Shown one piece after another: positions 51,131 through 60,463 of a stretch of 64,000 nt of DNA; the stretch's first letter is position 1, and each line of letters begins with the position of its first letter. The stretch lies in assembly GCA_963814855.1 (NCBI GenBank), contig CAWFEL010000007.1, forward strand, positions 1 to 64,000, in the 5' to 3' direction. A program made the position numbers and the translations under genes. Source of the stretch: Palsa-295 sp963814855. GTDB taxonomy: Bacteria; Acidobacteriota; Terriglobia; Acidiferrales; UBA7541. The notes under the pieces are model-generated. The model did no database searches. It was not told the DNA's origin and worked only from the letters and a program-made list of their open reading frames with translations.

Positions 51131-51952
51131 TTGAAAGAACGCCAACGATCTCTAGAGCAGGCCCTCGAAGAAGCCGTTTCCCGGGCATTGCGCGACAATC
51201 TGGCGCCGCTGCAGCGGACTGCGGACGAGCTACATCAGGCCTATGCCGATCTCGTGGCGGCCTGTTCGTCCACTCGGCCGAGCAACGCGCTGCCGGCCAT
51301 GTTGCGCGCGCAAACGGCGGCTTCCGCGCTGGCTGCGGGGCTTTCCGTGCTCTCGAATTTTGTCGCTGTGGCTCTGAATCCGCGCGAAAGCCGAGGCTCG
51401 GACGATCACGCGGGCGCCAAAGCCTCCGCCGTGGCAGAATTGGAACCGGAAGCGCCGGCCACGGAACCAGAGCTTCGCACTCCAACGCGATTCGAACCCA
51501 AGTCTGATTGGGCAGAAGAGCCGGTTGCGGAAGAATCCACCGAAATATCGGCCGAGATGCCGATTCATGCGGCGGTGATTGAAGAACCGATTGTTTCCGA
51601 GCCAGAACCGGTCGCGGAAACAGTTTCCGAAGCGGCAGCTTTCGACGTAGCGAGCCTGTCCACCGAGCTTCGCGATCTGCATCGCCGCGCGAACCGGGTT
51701 GCCAAAGTGGCCATGCAAGACATCAAACTATTACGGCCCAAGGACGTTCGTCTGGGTCGCGAAAACAAAGACATCTGTCATCGGTTGCGCAGTGATATTG
51801 ACAAAGCCCGCAAAGAATACGACCGCCGCTTCCGTGCGATTCAGGATCATCCCGTGGATTATTTCCATCACTGGATGCTGGAAATCCTCGCCGAGGGAGA
51901 CGCCCAAGCTCTCGGAGAATATCCTTATCCCTCGCCTGTACTGCGGCACTAA
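51131..51952 (+). CDS. Acidic protein of unknown function
   Basis: A 273-residue soluble protein from TTG 51131, with AGGGTAGG about 8 nt upstream. Residues 1-85 are helical (SLEQALEEAVSRALRDNLAP); 90-190 are a Glu/Pro-rich low-complexity linker (EPVAEESTEISAEMP); the last 80 residues form a conserved-looking helical domain (STELRDLHRRANRVAKVAMQ, KDICHRLRSDIDKARKEYDR). It ends 10 nt before the transglycosylase gene and is probably cotranscribed with it. No family recognised. Confidence 0.75.
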   Translation: MKERQRSLEQALEEAVSRALRDNLAPLQRTADELHQAYADLVAACSSTRPSNALPAMLRAQTAASALAAGLSVLSNFVAVALNPRESRGSDDHAGAKASAVAELEPEAPATEPELRTPTRFEPKSDWAEEPVAEESTEISAEMPIHAAVIEEPIVSEPEPVAETVSEAAAFDVASLSTELRDLHRRANRVAKVAMQDIKLLRPKDVRLGRENKDICHRLRSDIDKARKEYDRRFRAIQDHPVDYFHHWMLEILAEGDAQALGEYPYPSPVLRH

Positions 51953-51962
51953 AACCATCGCA

Positions 51963-54182
51963 ATGGGATCCGCGCGCCGGCTCGCGTGCGCTGCCGGAGC
52001 CCTGCTGATTCTGTGCTCGATTTGTTCCGCGCGTCCGAACACCGCGACGGCGAAGCCCACTGCCGCTCCCGCATTCACCGATAAGCAGCTCGAAAAACTT
52101 TCGCGCGCGCTGAAACTGCCGAATGCTTTACCGGCTTACACACAGCTCAGTGCGTTTGCATCGCGGAAAACTTCCGGCACGCTCGGAATGCGCGCGTCGC
52201 TGGCGCTCGGCTACTACGACTACGGCAAAGGAAATTACACGCAGGCCGCCAAATGGCTCGCGCGGGCCGAGGGCGATCCACTGGTCGCGGACTATGCGCT
52301 GTACTGGGCAGCTGAAACTGATCTTGCCCTGGGCCATAGCGCCGATGCGCTCGGCGAATTCAAGCGCTTTCGCAGCGAGTATCCGGATTCGGTGATGACG
52401 GACGCAGCGCTCCAGTCGCTCGGCGATGCGGCTTTCGCGGCGAACCAACCGGGCGAAGCGGTTGCCGCTCTTGACGCTTACTCTCAGACAACGCAAAGGC
52501 CCGCGCTGCTGCTTCTGCGCGGTGCGGCTCGCGAACAGGCCGGAAAGCCGCTCGATGCTGTGGCCGATTATCAGGCGGTCTACCTCCGATTCGCAACCAG
52601 CGAGCAGGCGCGCCAGGCCAGCGTCAAGCTTGGTTTCCTGCGCAGCAGTCTCGGGGCAAAGTATCCTCCGCTGGCGGTTGATCAGAGGATGGCGCATGCC
52701 GCGATGCTATTCGCCGCGAAAACCTGGAACGACGCACGCAGCGAATATGCCGACCTGATGCCCGAACTTTCCGGTGCCGATCGCGAGCGCGCTCAACTGC
52801 GCATTCTCGAATGCGGAGTGGCGCTCGGTTCGGGGCCCGGCGAAATTGCGGCGCTCCAAATCAGCGATCCCGATGTGGACGCCGAGCGTCTGGATGCTCT
52901 CGCGGAATATTACCGGGCGCAGCAGCAGGAAGCGCAGATGGTGGCTGCCGTGGACGGCGTCGTATCGCGCGCGCCATCGAGCCACTGGGCGGAATCGGCG
53001 TTATTTTCGGCGGGGAACTATTATTGGGTGCAGCTCGACCGGGATCGCGCCTCGGGCTACTACAAGCGGCTCGAAGAGAATTTTCCGACATCAACAAACG
53101 CCACAGCCGCTCAATGGCGCGCAGCATGGACCGCCGTCCTGAAGCGTCAGCCGGAAGCGGCCGTGATGCTGCAGGATCACCTGCAGCGGTTTCCCGGATC
53201 GTCCTACACGCCTGACGCCCTCTATTGGCTTGGCCGCCTGGCGGAGGAAGCGGGAGCAGCGCCCCTAGCGCGGGGATATTACGCGAAACTGGCGGAGCGC
53301 TATCCTCAGAATTATTTTCAGACTCAGGGTGCGGCGCGGACTCGCGCGGTCGGTCCGGGGCCGGTCGAAAAATCGGATGTCCTCAATTCAATTCCGCCGG
53401 TTTCTGCGATACCGAAACTCGATGGACCGATTCCAGTCGCTGCGGTCGGGCGCCAGTCGCGCGCGGATGCATTGCGCTCTATCGGATTCGACGCATCGGC
53501 GGAACTCGAGTTGCGAGCGGGATACGCTGCGACAGGCGAGCCGCGGCTGTTGCTCGAAGCCGCTCAATCAGCTGCCGCGGCGGGCCACTACGGCGCAGCT
53601 ATCGTTACTGTGCGGCAAATTTTTCCGCAGCTCGAATCGCAGCCGTTCTCTGACGTGCCGCGAGATGTATGGCGCGTAGCGTACGCGCTGCCGTTCGAAG
53701 CCTCCATCCGGCGCTGGTCCGCAAAGGCCGGCGTTGACCCAATGCTCGTCGCCGGGCTGATCCGGCAGGAGTCAGCGTTTGAGCCCGACGCGCGCTCCGG
53801 TAAGAGCGCGATTGGATTGATGCAGCTGATCGGGCCGACTGCACGCATCTGGGCGAAGCACGAGAAAATTGGCTATTCGCGCGCGAGGCTCACCGACCCG
53901 GATTACAATGTGAGGCTCGGCTCGGCCTATTTAGCGGGCCTCGAAAAGCAATTTGGCGGCGCTGAGTGGGCGCTGGCCGCGTACAATGCCGGAGAAGACC
54001 GGGTAATACTTTGGACGGCGGGACAGACATACCGCGAGACTGCCGAATTCGTGGACTCGATTCCGTTCACCGAGACGCGCCAGTACGTGCAAATCGTGAC
54101 GCGCAACGCGGATATCTATCGCCGGCTTTATGGAGCTCAACCAGATGAACCCCGCCCAGCCCGAACGCGCTCTGGCCGCTAA
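51963..54182 (+). CDS. Soluble lytic murein transglycosylase (Slt70-like)
   Basis: A 739-residue exported enzyme. Signal peptide (LACAAGALLILCSICSARP), a long alpha-superhelical domain of TPR-like repeats (about 50-570: ALGYYDYGKGNYTQAAKWLA, SPSSHWAESALFSAGNYYW-type units) and a C-terminal SLT lysozyme-like domain with catalytic Glu in AGLIRQESAFEPDARSG, IGLMQLIGPTA and ALAAYNAGEDRV. It cleaves peptidoglycan to 1,6-anhydromuropeptides. Start at ATG 51963. The 3' end overlaps the aminotransferase start. Confidence 0.92.
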   Translation: MGSARRLACAAGALLILCSICSARPNTATAKPTAAPAFTDKQLEKLSRALKLPNALPAYTQLSAFASRKTSGTLGMRASLALGYYDYGKGNYTQAAKWLARAEGDPLVADYALYWAAETDLALGHSADALGEFKRFRSEYPDSVMTDAALQSLGDAAFAANQPGEAVAALDAYSQTTQRPALLLLRGAAREQAGKPLDAVADYQAVYLRFATSEQARQASVKLGFLRSSLGAKYPPLAVDQRMAHAAMLFAAKTWNDARSEYADLMPELSGADRERAQLRILECGVALGSGPGEIAALQISDPDVDAERLDALAEYYRAQQQEAQMVAAVDGVVSRAPSSHWAESALFSAGNYYWVQLDRDRASGYYKRLEENFPTSTNATAAQWRAAWTAVLKRQPEAAVMLQDHLQRFPGSSYTPDALYWLGRLAEEAGAAPLARGYYAKLAERYPQNYFQTQGAARTRAVGPGPVEKSDVLNSIPPVSAIPKLDGPIPVAAVGRQSRADALRSIGFDASAELELRAGYAATGEPRLLLEAAQSAAAAGHYGAAIVTVRQIFPQLESQPFSDVPRDVWRVAYALPFEASIRRWSAKAGVDPMLVAGLIRQESAFEPDARSGKSAIGLMQLIGPTARIWAKHEKIGYSRARLTDPDYNVRLGSAYLAGLEKQFGGAEWALAAYNAGEDRVILWTAGQTYRETAEFVDSIPFTETRQYVQIVTRNADIYRRLYGAQPDEPRPARTRSGR

Positions 54183-55344
54183 TCCCACACTTTCACTGAA
54201 GGCCGAACGCTTCACCGAGTCCGTAATCCGCGAAATGACGCGGCTCGCGCTCCGCCACGGAGCGGTGAATCTCTCGCAAGGCTTTCCCGATTTTCCCGCG
54301 CCCGCCGAAATAAAGCGCGCCGCGCAAGAAGCGATCTCCGCGGACATCAATCAGTACGCGATTACCTGGGGCGCAAAAAAGTTTCGCGACGCGATAGCCG
54401 CGAACTTCGAGCGCACGCAGGGCGTAACGGTGGATCCGGAGCGCGAAATTACGGTTTGCTGCGGCTCGACGGAAGCGATGATGTCCACCATGATGGCCAT
54501 CATCAATCCCGGCGATGAAGTCGTGGTTTTCGAGCCTTTCTACGAGAACTACGGTCCGGACGCGATTCTATCCGGCGCTACGCCGCGCTTCGTGAAGCTG
54601 CGTCCGCCCGATTGGACATTCGACCCCGAGGAACTCGCGGCGGCATTCGGTCCGAAGACGAAGGCGATCATTCTCAATACGCCGAACAATCCCACCGGGA
54701 AGGTTTTCGAACGAACAGAATTCGAGCGCATCCGCGATCTTTGCGTGCAGTGGAATTGTTTTGCCATCACGGACGAAATCTACGAGCACATGCTCTACGA
54801 CGGCGCGAAACACATTTCGCTCGCCACGCTCGACGGCATGCGGGACCGCACGATCACGATCAACGCGCTCTCGAAAACGTATAGCGTGACCGGTTGGCGG
54901 GTTGGCTGGGCCATCGGTCCGCCCGACGTGACGGCGGCCATACGCAAGGTGCACGATTTTCTCACCGTAGGGGCCGCGGCCCCGCTGCAGGAAGCCGGCG
55001 CAGTGGCGATGCAATCATCGCAGAGTTACTACGAATCGCTTTCGAGCGAATATCTGGTGCGCCGCGATCGCCTGCTGGGAATTCTCACGAATGCCGGCTT
55101 CCGCTGCTTCAAGCCGCGCGGCGCGTATTACATCATGACGGATATTTCCGCTTTTGGTTTTCCGGACGATGTGACCTTCGCAAAATATCTGGTAACTGAA
55201 ATTGGAGTCGCGGCCGTCCCCGGTTCGAGCTTCTATCGCGATCCCGCCGACGGACGGACCCACCTTCGCTTCACATTCTGCAAAAAGGAAGCCACGCTTG
55301 AGGCCGCCGCCGAGCGCCTCGCCAAGCTGAAAGCCGCCCGATAA
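54145..55344 (+). CDS. Class I/II pyridoxal-phosphate aminotransferase
   Basis: A 399-residue cytoplasmic enzyme of the aspartate/kynurenine aminotransferase type. Visible motifs: VNLSQGFPDFPAP, CGSTEAMMSTMMAI (PLP phosphate contact), NTPNNPTGKVF, ITDEIYEHMLYDG, and the PLP-binding Lys in NALSKTYSVTGWRVGW. The C-terminal LRFTFCKKEATLEAA carries the substrate-carboxylate Arg. ATG 54145 has GGAG 9 nt upstream; ATG 54130 is an alternative. Either way the start lies inside the transglycosylase 3' end. Confidence 0.93.
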   Translation: MNPAQPERALAANPTLSLKAERFTESVIREMTRLALRHGAVNLSQGFPDFPAPAEIKRAAQEAISADINQYAITWGAKKFRDAIAANFERTQGVTVDPEREITVCCGSTEAMMSTMMAIINPGDEVVVFEPFYENYGPDAILSGATPRFVKLRPPDWTFDPEELAAAFGPKTKAIILNTPNNPTGKVFERTEFERIRDLCVQWNCFAITDEIYEHMLYDGAKHISLATLDGMRDRTITINALSKTYSVTGWRVGWAIGPPDVTAAIRKVHDFLTVGAAAPLQEAGAVAMQSSQSYYESLSSEYLVRRDRLLGILTNAGFRCFKPRGAYYIMTDISAFGFPDDVTFAKYLVTEIGVAAVPGSSFYRDPADGRTHLRFTFCKKEATLEAAAERLAKLKAAR

Positions 55345-55353
55345 AATTCCGCG

Positions 55354-56736
55354 CTACGTATTCAGATCGAACGATTGCAGGTATGCCGGTATCGTCACCG
55401 GCCAATGGTGCTGCTCGGTGATTGCATCCCGCAGCGACGTCAAGCCGCTTGGCTCGCCGTGAATCATGAATGTCCGCTTCGGCGGCGCCGCGATTCCGGA
55501 GAGCCAGCGCAGCAGTTCGCTTTTTCCCGCATGTGCCGAAAGCTGGCCGATATTAACGACCTCAGCTCGCACGGGCACTTGTTCCCCAAAGATACGCAGA
55601 AACTTCGCGCCGTTTTGCAGCGCTTGGCCTCCCGTACCTTCCGCCTGGTAGCCCACAAGCAGGACCGAACTTCGCGAATCCGGCAGCCGGCGCGCCAGGT
55701 GATGGAGGATGCGGCCGCCGGTGATCATGCCGCTTGCCGAAATGATGATGCAGGGTGAGACCACGTCGTTGATCTTCTTCGAGTCTTCGACCGTGCGCGT
55801 CAAATGCACATTCTTGACATTGAGCGGGTCCGCGCTGGTTTGTGGCCTTAAATCGTGATCCCCATGATGGCGCGCGTACATGTCGGTAACGCTGATCGCC
55901 ATCGGGCTGTCCACATACACGGGCAATTCCGGAATCCGTTTCTGTTCAAGAAGTTCGCGCAGGTAGTACATCAGAAGCTGCGTCCGGTCCACGGCGAACG
56001 CGGGAATCACGATGGCGCCTCCGCGCTTTGCAGTCCGGTTGATGACGTCCGCGAGTTCGTCCGTCACCGAGCCGGTAGGATGCTCGCGATCGCCATACGT
56101 CGCTTCGCACAGCAGGAAATCCGCGCGCGTTGGCGATTCGGGATCTTTCAAAAGCGGCTGATCGTAGCGGCCCACGTCGCCCGAGAACACTACCAACGTC
56201 TTCTTCCCGCCTTCCGTGATTGTCAGTTCCAGCCACGTTGCGCCCAGGATGTGACCGGCGTCGTGCGGGAGAACGGAGAATTGGGGGCTAATCGTGAACG
56301 GATCGTTGCTCGGAATTTCGCGAAACTGAGTAAGCGTGGTTTGCGCTTCCGCCACCGTGTAGAGCGGAAGCGGCGGCTTGTGGTTGGTATAGCCTTTCTT
56401 CGCGGCGTACAGCGCGTCTTCCTCCTGCAGATGAGCCGAATCGGGGAGCAGCACTCCGCATAGTTCGTGAGTCGCGGCATTCGCGTAAATCGGACCGCGA
56501 TAGCCATTGCGCACCAGCCGCGGCAGATAGCCGGTGTGGTCAATGTGCGCATGCGTCAGCAGCACCCAATCAATGGTCGCTGGGTCAATTGGACACTTGT
56601 CCCAATTGCGCTGCTTCAGATCTTTCGATCCCTCGAAGAGCCCGCAATCCACCAGCAGCCGCTTGCCCTCTGCTTCGATCAGATACTTCGAACCTGTAAC
56701 AGTTCCTGCCGCACCCAGAAAAGTGATTTTGGCCAT
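55354..56736 (-). CDS. Beta-CASP metallo-beta-lactamase RNase-like protein
   Basis: A 460-residue protein. The metallo-beta-lactamase motif is H62-A-H64-I-D66-H67; further ligands lie in LPHDAGHILGATW and VVFSGDVGR. The beta-CASP part shows PAFAVDRTQLLMYYL, ISASGMITGGRILHHL, VGYQAEGTGGQAL and HAGKSELLRWL. Bacterial members are exo/endoribonucleases of the CPSF-73 type acting in RNA processing. Convergent with the aminotransferase gene. Confidence 0.92.
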   Translation of the reverse strand: MAKITFLGAAGTVTGSKYLIEAEGKRLLVDCGLFEGSKDLKQRNWDKCPIDPATIDWVLLTHAHIDHTGYLPRLVRNGYRGPIYANAATHELCGVLLPDSAHLQEEDALYAAKKGYTNHKPPLPLYTVAEAQTTLTQFREIPSNDPFTISPQFSVLPHDAGHILGATWLELTITEGGKKTLVVFSGDVGRYDQPLLKDPESPTRADFLLCEATYGDREHPTGSVTDELADVINRTAKRGGAIVIPAFAVDRTQLLMYYLRELLEQKRIPELPVYVDSPMAISVTDMYARHHGDHDLRPQTSADPLNVKNVHLTRTVEDSKKINDVVSPCIIISASGMITGGRILHHLARRLPDSRSSVLLVGYQAEGTGGQALQNGAKFLRIFGEQVPVRAEVVNIGQLSAHAGKSELLRWLSGIAAPPKRTFMIHGEPSGLTSLRDAITEQHHWPVTIPAYLQSFDLNT

Positions 56737-56884
56737 AGGGGCGGTATTCTAGTTCGTATCGTGCCTTGAAACCGCGTTTTTTTTCGACGCCGTGCAGGAC
56801 AAGAGCGAAACCCGTATTCGCTCGTTGTTTGACGCTTCGTATCTTCAGATGCTATAAAGACAAGCACTCTCTTTTGTCTTCCGT

Positions 56885-56960
56885 GGGGCCGTAGCGCAGT
56901 TGGGAGCGCGCCTCGATGGCATCGAGGAGGTCGCGGGTTCGAACCCCGCCGGCTCCACCA
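56885..56960 (+). tRNA. tRNA-Ala (GGC anticodon)
   Basis: 76 nt with encoded CCA. Acceptor stem GGGGCCG / CGGCTCC (one G-U), D-arm GCGCAGTTGGGAGCGC, anticodon stem CCTCG / CGAGG with loop ATGGCAT (anticodon GGC, with the A32-T38 pair typical of this tRNA), and T-arm GCGGGTTCGAACCCCGC. Reads GCC codons. Confidence 0.97.
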
Positions 56961-57102
56961 ATTTTCCCCTCTCGCGCCCGATCTATCGTTTTCTTTGAAT
57001 TCTTCCAAGCTGCTGAAAATAAGCAGCTTGCCAACAGTACTTTAGGCATATCTCCCTCGACACATTTTTCTGATATGCTCTGCAACATAGTGAGGCGAAC
57101 TG

Positions 57103-57933
57103 GTGTCTAACGATAGCATCAGGGTTGCCCCGAGGAGTGCGGCGCACGCAATGGGCGAACTGGCACATAGTCTGCCGTGGGTACGCGACGAAGGCGAGCT
57201 GGTGACCGAGCTGCAGGCGGGTTCGGACGCGGCCTTCGACTATCTCGTCACCTACTACCACTCGAGTGTGTACAACCTCGTGTACGGGATTCTCTCCGAC
57301 CGCGCCGATGCCGCAGACGTAACCCAGGAAGTTTTTCTGCACGTATTTCGTGGCATTCGCGGCTTTCGTGGCGGGAGTTCGCTGAAGACCTGGCTCTACC
57401 GCATCTGCGTGCGCCAGGCCCTGAATCATCGCCGCTGGTGCTGGCGCCATCACCGCATGCAGACCTCGATTGACGTTGAAGGCCCAGACAAGAGTCCGGT
57501 GCTTGAATTGAAGGACGCCGAAGCCACTCCTTTCGAGCAATGCGCGGCGCACGAAGTGCAGGAGACGGTTCGCCGTGCGCTCGCGACTGTGCCGCCGGTG
57601 TTTCGCAGCGCCGTGATTTTGAGAGATCTCGAGGGGCTTTCCTACGAAGAAATCGCCGAGGTTCTCGAGGTTTCTGTGGGAACGGTAAAGTCCCGCATCA
57701 TGCGCGGAAGGCGAATGCTGAAGGAAATTCTCGATCCGTTGCTGCGAGCTCCTCAACCGGAGATCCATGAGGCGCAAAGCCAAACTCCATTGGCGAATAC
57801 AGTGATAAGCCAGGGAGCCCGGCCTTCGCCGCGCCGCCGCGCGAAGGTTCAGTTTGAGGCGCGGCCTGAAACGTTCGCGCCATCTCGCGCGGAATTCATC
57901 AGGGCGGCGGAAGTGCATGGGGGCACGCAATGA
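57103..57933 (+). CDS. ECF-type RNA polymerase sigma factor
   Basis: A 276-residue sigma factor. Region 2 covers about residues 38-110 (AFDYLVTYYHSSVYNLVYG, DAADVTQEVFLHVFRGIRGF, LKTWLYRICVRQALNHRR) and region 4 about 160-210 (VPPVFRSAVILRDLEGLSYE, VSVGTVKSRIMRGRRML). A basic C-terminal tail of about 60 residues is longer than in most ECF factors. GTG start; ATG 57150 is an alternative. Its stop overlaps the start of the anti-sigma gene (ATGA), so the two are coupled. Confidence 0.93.
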   Translation: MSNDSIRVAPRSAAHAMGELAHSLPWVRDEGELVTELQAGSDAAFDYLVTYYHSSVYNLVYGILSDRADAADVTQEVFLHVFRGIRGFRGGSSLKTWLYRICVRQALNHRRWCWRHHRMQTSIDVEGPDKSPVLELKDAEATPFEQCAAHEVQETVRRALATVPPVFRSAVILRDLEGLSYEEIAEVLEVSVGTVKSRIMRGRRMLKEILDPLLRAPQPEIHEAQSQTPLANTVISQGARPSPRRRAKVQFEARPETFAPSRAEFIRAAEVHGGTQ

Positions 57934-58628
57934 ACTGCCGCGAAGCCCAAAGGCATTTACCCGGTTATCTGGACGGAGCAATCCGCGCCCGCGATCGTGT
58001 TGTTCTGCGCGAACATTTGAATTCTTGCCATGAGTGCCAGCAGCAGCTCGCGGGCTATCGCTTGCTGGCGACACATCTGGCGAACGTAAAGCCAGTGGAC
58101 GCGCCCGCCGGTTTGGCCGCGCAAATTCGCGCGCAGGCCTCGGAGGTGCGTTCTCCGTGGGCGTTCGTAAGTCGCTTGTGGGCGCGCGCGCTGCTGGTTT
58201 CCCAGAATATTCTCGAACCGCTCGCTGTTCCGGCTACGGGTGGCGTACTTACGGCGGTGGCTGTTTTCATGTTGGTCGTCCAGAGCATGCTCGTGGGAAT
58301 GCCGCTGGGCCGTGTGGAGGCCGACGATCTGCCGTTGAATTTGGTTCAGCCCGCCGAGCTCGAAAGCCTGCCACCTTTTCCGGTTCCCGGCGTTACTCGA
58401 ACGGAAGGCCAACCCGACTCCGGTCCTCTGCTGATCGAGGCAACGCTGAATGCCAAGGGCGAAGTTCTCTTCTACAAGATCCTATCTGGCCCGAATGATG
58501 TCGCGGTACAGCGACAGCTTGATCAAGTACTTCTATTTTCCAAATTCCGCCCTCAGCTGGGTTTCGGACGTCCCATGGGCGGCGGCCGCGTCCTGCTTAG
58601 CTTCAGCGAAGTTCGCGTGCGCGGTTAG
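57930..58628 (+). CDS. Zinc-finger anti-sigma factor with C-terminal TonB-like domain
   Basis: A 232-residue membrane protein. The N-terminal ZAS domain has C3 and H29-x3-C33-x2-C36 (REHLNSCHECQQQ). A single transmembrane helix lies near residues 104-124 (GGVLTAVAVFMLVVQSMLVG). The periplasmic part ends in a TonB_C-like fold (LLIEATLNAKGEVLFYKILSG, QLDQVLLFSKFRP). It should hold the upstream ECF sigma factor until an envelope signal is sensed. Confidence 0.85.
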   Translation: MNCREAQRHLPGYLDGAIRARDRVVLREHLNSCHECQQQLAGYRLLATHLANVKPVDAPAGLAAQIRAQASEVRSPWAFVSRLWARALLVSQNILEPLAVPATGGVLTAVAVFMLVVQSMLVGMPLGRVEADDLPLNLVQPAELESLPPFPVPGVTRTEGQPDSGPLLIEATLNAKGEVLFYKILSGPNDVAVQRQLDQVLLFSKFRPQLGFGRPMGGGRVLLSFSEVRVRG

Positions 58629-58797
58629 GACTCAGCCCAGATCTGCCTCCCAAGTGCTCCCTCGCAATTCTTGACTCCGTTCCGCTGGCTCGCTAGAGTT
58701 CGAGCGGTGCGGTGTGTTGCGCTGGGTGGCGCGACGAATTTCGGAGTAAACGCAAGCCCACCGAACCGCATCCCAAGAGCCATACAGGTCGAGGAGT

Positions 58798-60402
58798 TTG
58801 TCCATCGGAAAGTTCGCCCATAAATTGCCTCCTGCGTGCTTCGCGCTAGTACTGGTGGCCGCTACGATTGGTCTAGGCGTGGCGGCACGCAAATCGCACG
58901 CGCAAGAAGTGCCGGCACCTGCCGATGGAGGCATTGGCGTCGAATCCAGCCAGCAAATTTTTGCGGTCATGTGCGCCCTTGACGCTGCGGGATTTGATGC
59001 CGAGCAGGTCATGCCTGCGGACATGCCCGCTCGAATTGCGCTTCGCGAGGATCTGCTCAAGATGCAGGGCCCGGCGGCGAAAGCCGTGCGTCAATTTTAT
59101 CGCGACCACGTCCTCGCGAGCCCGACCGAAACCCTTACTCCTTACATGACCTTTGCCCTGGTGGCTGACCCTCCACCAAGTTTCCAATTGCCCACCAATC
59201 GCGATGTGCTTCCGCCCTCCGTTCTTACGATTGACGGGTTTCAGGATGTGATCTCCGATTTTTACAAGGAAGCGCATCTCGACTCGCGCTGGGCCAAAAT
59301 CGAGTTGGAATCCGAGCCGGTAGCTGCGGGATTTCGTTCCGTCCTCCGCAGGATCGTTACCGTTTCCGATGCGTATCTGCGTGAGCTCCCCAAACCGGCC
59401 AACGGGCGCACGTTTACCGTGTATGTCGAGCCGCTGGTTGGATCTCGCGCGAACTTCCGTAACTCCGGCGACCGCTATGCGATCGTCGTGGGAAGCCTTT
59501 CTGATTCGTCGGCGGACACGATTCAACATGCGTACTTGCACTACATGCTCGATCCTTTCGTGCTGCGCTACCGGCCCGTCGTGTACACGAAGCGGGCGCT
59601 GCTCAACGTCGCGGCCCGCGCGCCGCAACTCCCGGCCGAATATCACGATGATTTCGTTTCCCTGATGGACGAGTGTTTGATCAAGGCCGTGGAATTGCGC
59701 CTTCATCATCTCTCCGGTGACAGGCTCGAAGCCGAGCTGAAGAATGACGACGAATCAGGCTACATTCTGGTGCGACCTCTCGTCGCCCAGTTGCAGAAGT
59801 TCGAAAAAGACTCGCCCGCGATGTCGTATTATTTCCCCGGCCTGATTACGGGCATTGACGTAGACGCGGAACAGAAGCGTTTGCAGGGCGTGAAGTTCGC
59901 CTCAGCCGACGCCCCGCTCTTGCTGGGAGCGCACGGCCAGCCCGTCGCGGCACAATCGGAACTCGAGGAGTGGATCACCGAGGGTAATCGCCAAATCGCG
60001 AGCAAGGATATTGCGGCAGCTACGGCGACGTTTCAAACCGCGTTCGCGAAGTATCCGAATGATCCGCGAGCGATGTACGGACTGGCAATCGTATCAGTAC
60101 TCTCCGGCGACGGAGACCGCGCCAAGGATCTTTTCGAGCAGCTCGTTTCCGCACGGAGCGCGACAACGCCCGGCTCGGGCAGCGCTCCCGCTCCGGACCC
60201 GTCCATTCTGGCGTGGTCGCATGTCTACCTCGGACGCATTCACGATCTGGAGGATGAACGCGAGCTTGCCGTGAATGAATACCAGGCGGCGCTGACGGTC
60301 GAAGGAGCGCCGGAGGCCGCGCGCGCGGCCGCGCAGAGCGGTGTCCAGACGGCTTACAAGCCTCCAGCGCGGCCAGCCGAGAGCCAACAGCCGCAGCCAT
60401 GA
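58798..60402 (+). CDS. Secreted protein with degenerate zincin-like motif and TPR-like C-terminus
   Basis: A 534-residue exported protein. Signal peptide near residues 10-36 (LVLVAATIGLGVAARKSHAQ). The central part (about 100-330) has a peptidase-like layout with DTIQHAYLHYMLDP, where an HExxH metallopeptidase would have Glu in place of the first Ala. Residues about 390-500 form helical pairs like TPR (ASKDIAAATATFQTAFAKYP, AMYGLAIVSVLSGDGDRA). TTG start with GAGGAG almost touching it; the true start is uncertain. It lies downstream of the sigma/anti-sigma pair. Confidence 0.7.
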   Translation: MSIGKFAHKLPPACFALVLVAATIGLGVAARKSHAQEVPAPADGGIGVESSQQIFAVMCALDAAGFDAEQVMPADMPARIALREDLLKMQGPAAKAVRQFYRDHVLASPTETLTPYMTFALVADPPPSFQLPTNRDVLPPSVLTIDGFQDVISDFYKEAHLDSRWAKIELESEPVAAGFRSVLRRIVTVSDAYLRELPKPANGRTFTVYVEPLVGSRANFRNSGDRYAIVVGSLSDSSADTIQHAYLHYMLDPFVLRYRPVVYTKRALLNVAARAPQLPAEYHDDFVSLMDECLIKAVELRLHHLSGDRLEAELKNDDESGYILVRPLVAQLQKFEKDSPAMSYYFPGLITGIDVDAEQKRLQGVKFASADAPLLLGAHGQPVAAQSELEEWITEGNRQIASKDIAAATATFQTAFAKYPNDPRAMYGLAIVSVLSGDGDRAKDLFEQLVSARSATTPGSGSAPAPDPSILAWSHVYLGRIHDLEDERELAVNEYQAALTVEGAPEAARAAAQSGVQTAYKPPARPAESQQPQP

Positions 60403-60463
60403 GGCGAAGGTCTCGCGCTGGGGTTCGGTCGAGAAAGATCGCGGAAAAGGAGGACAGATCTCT

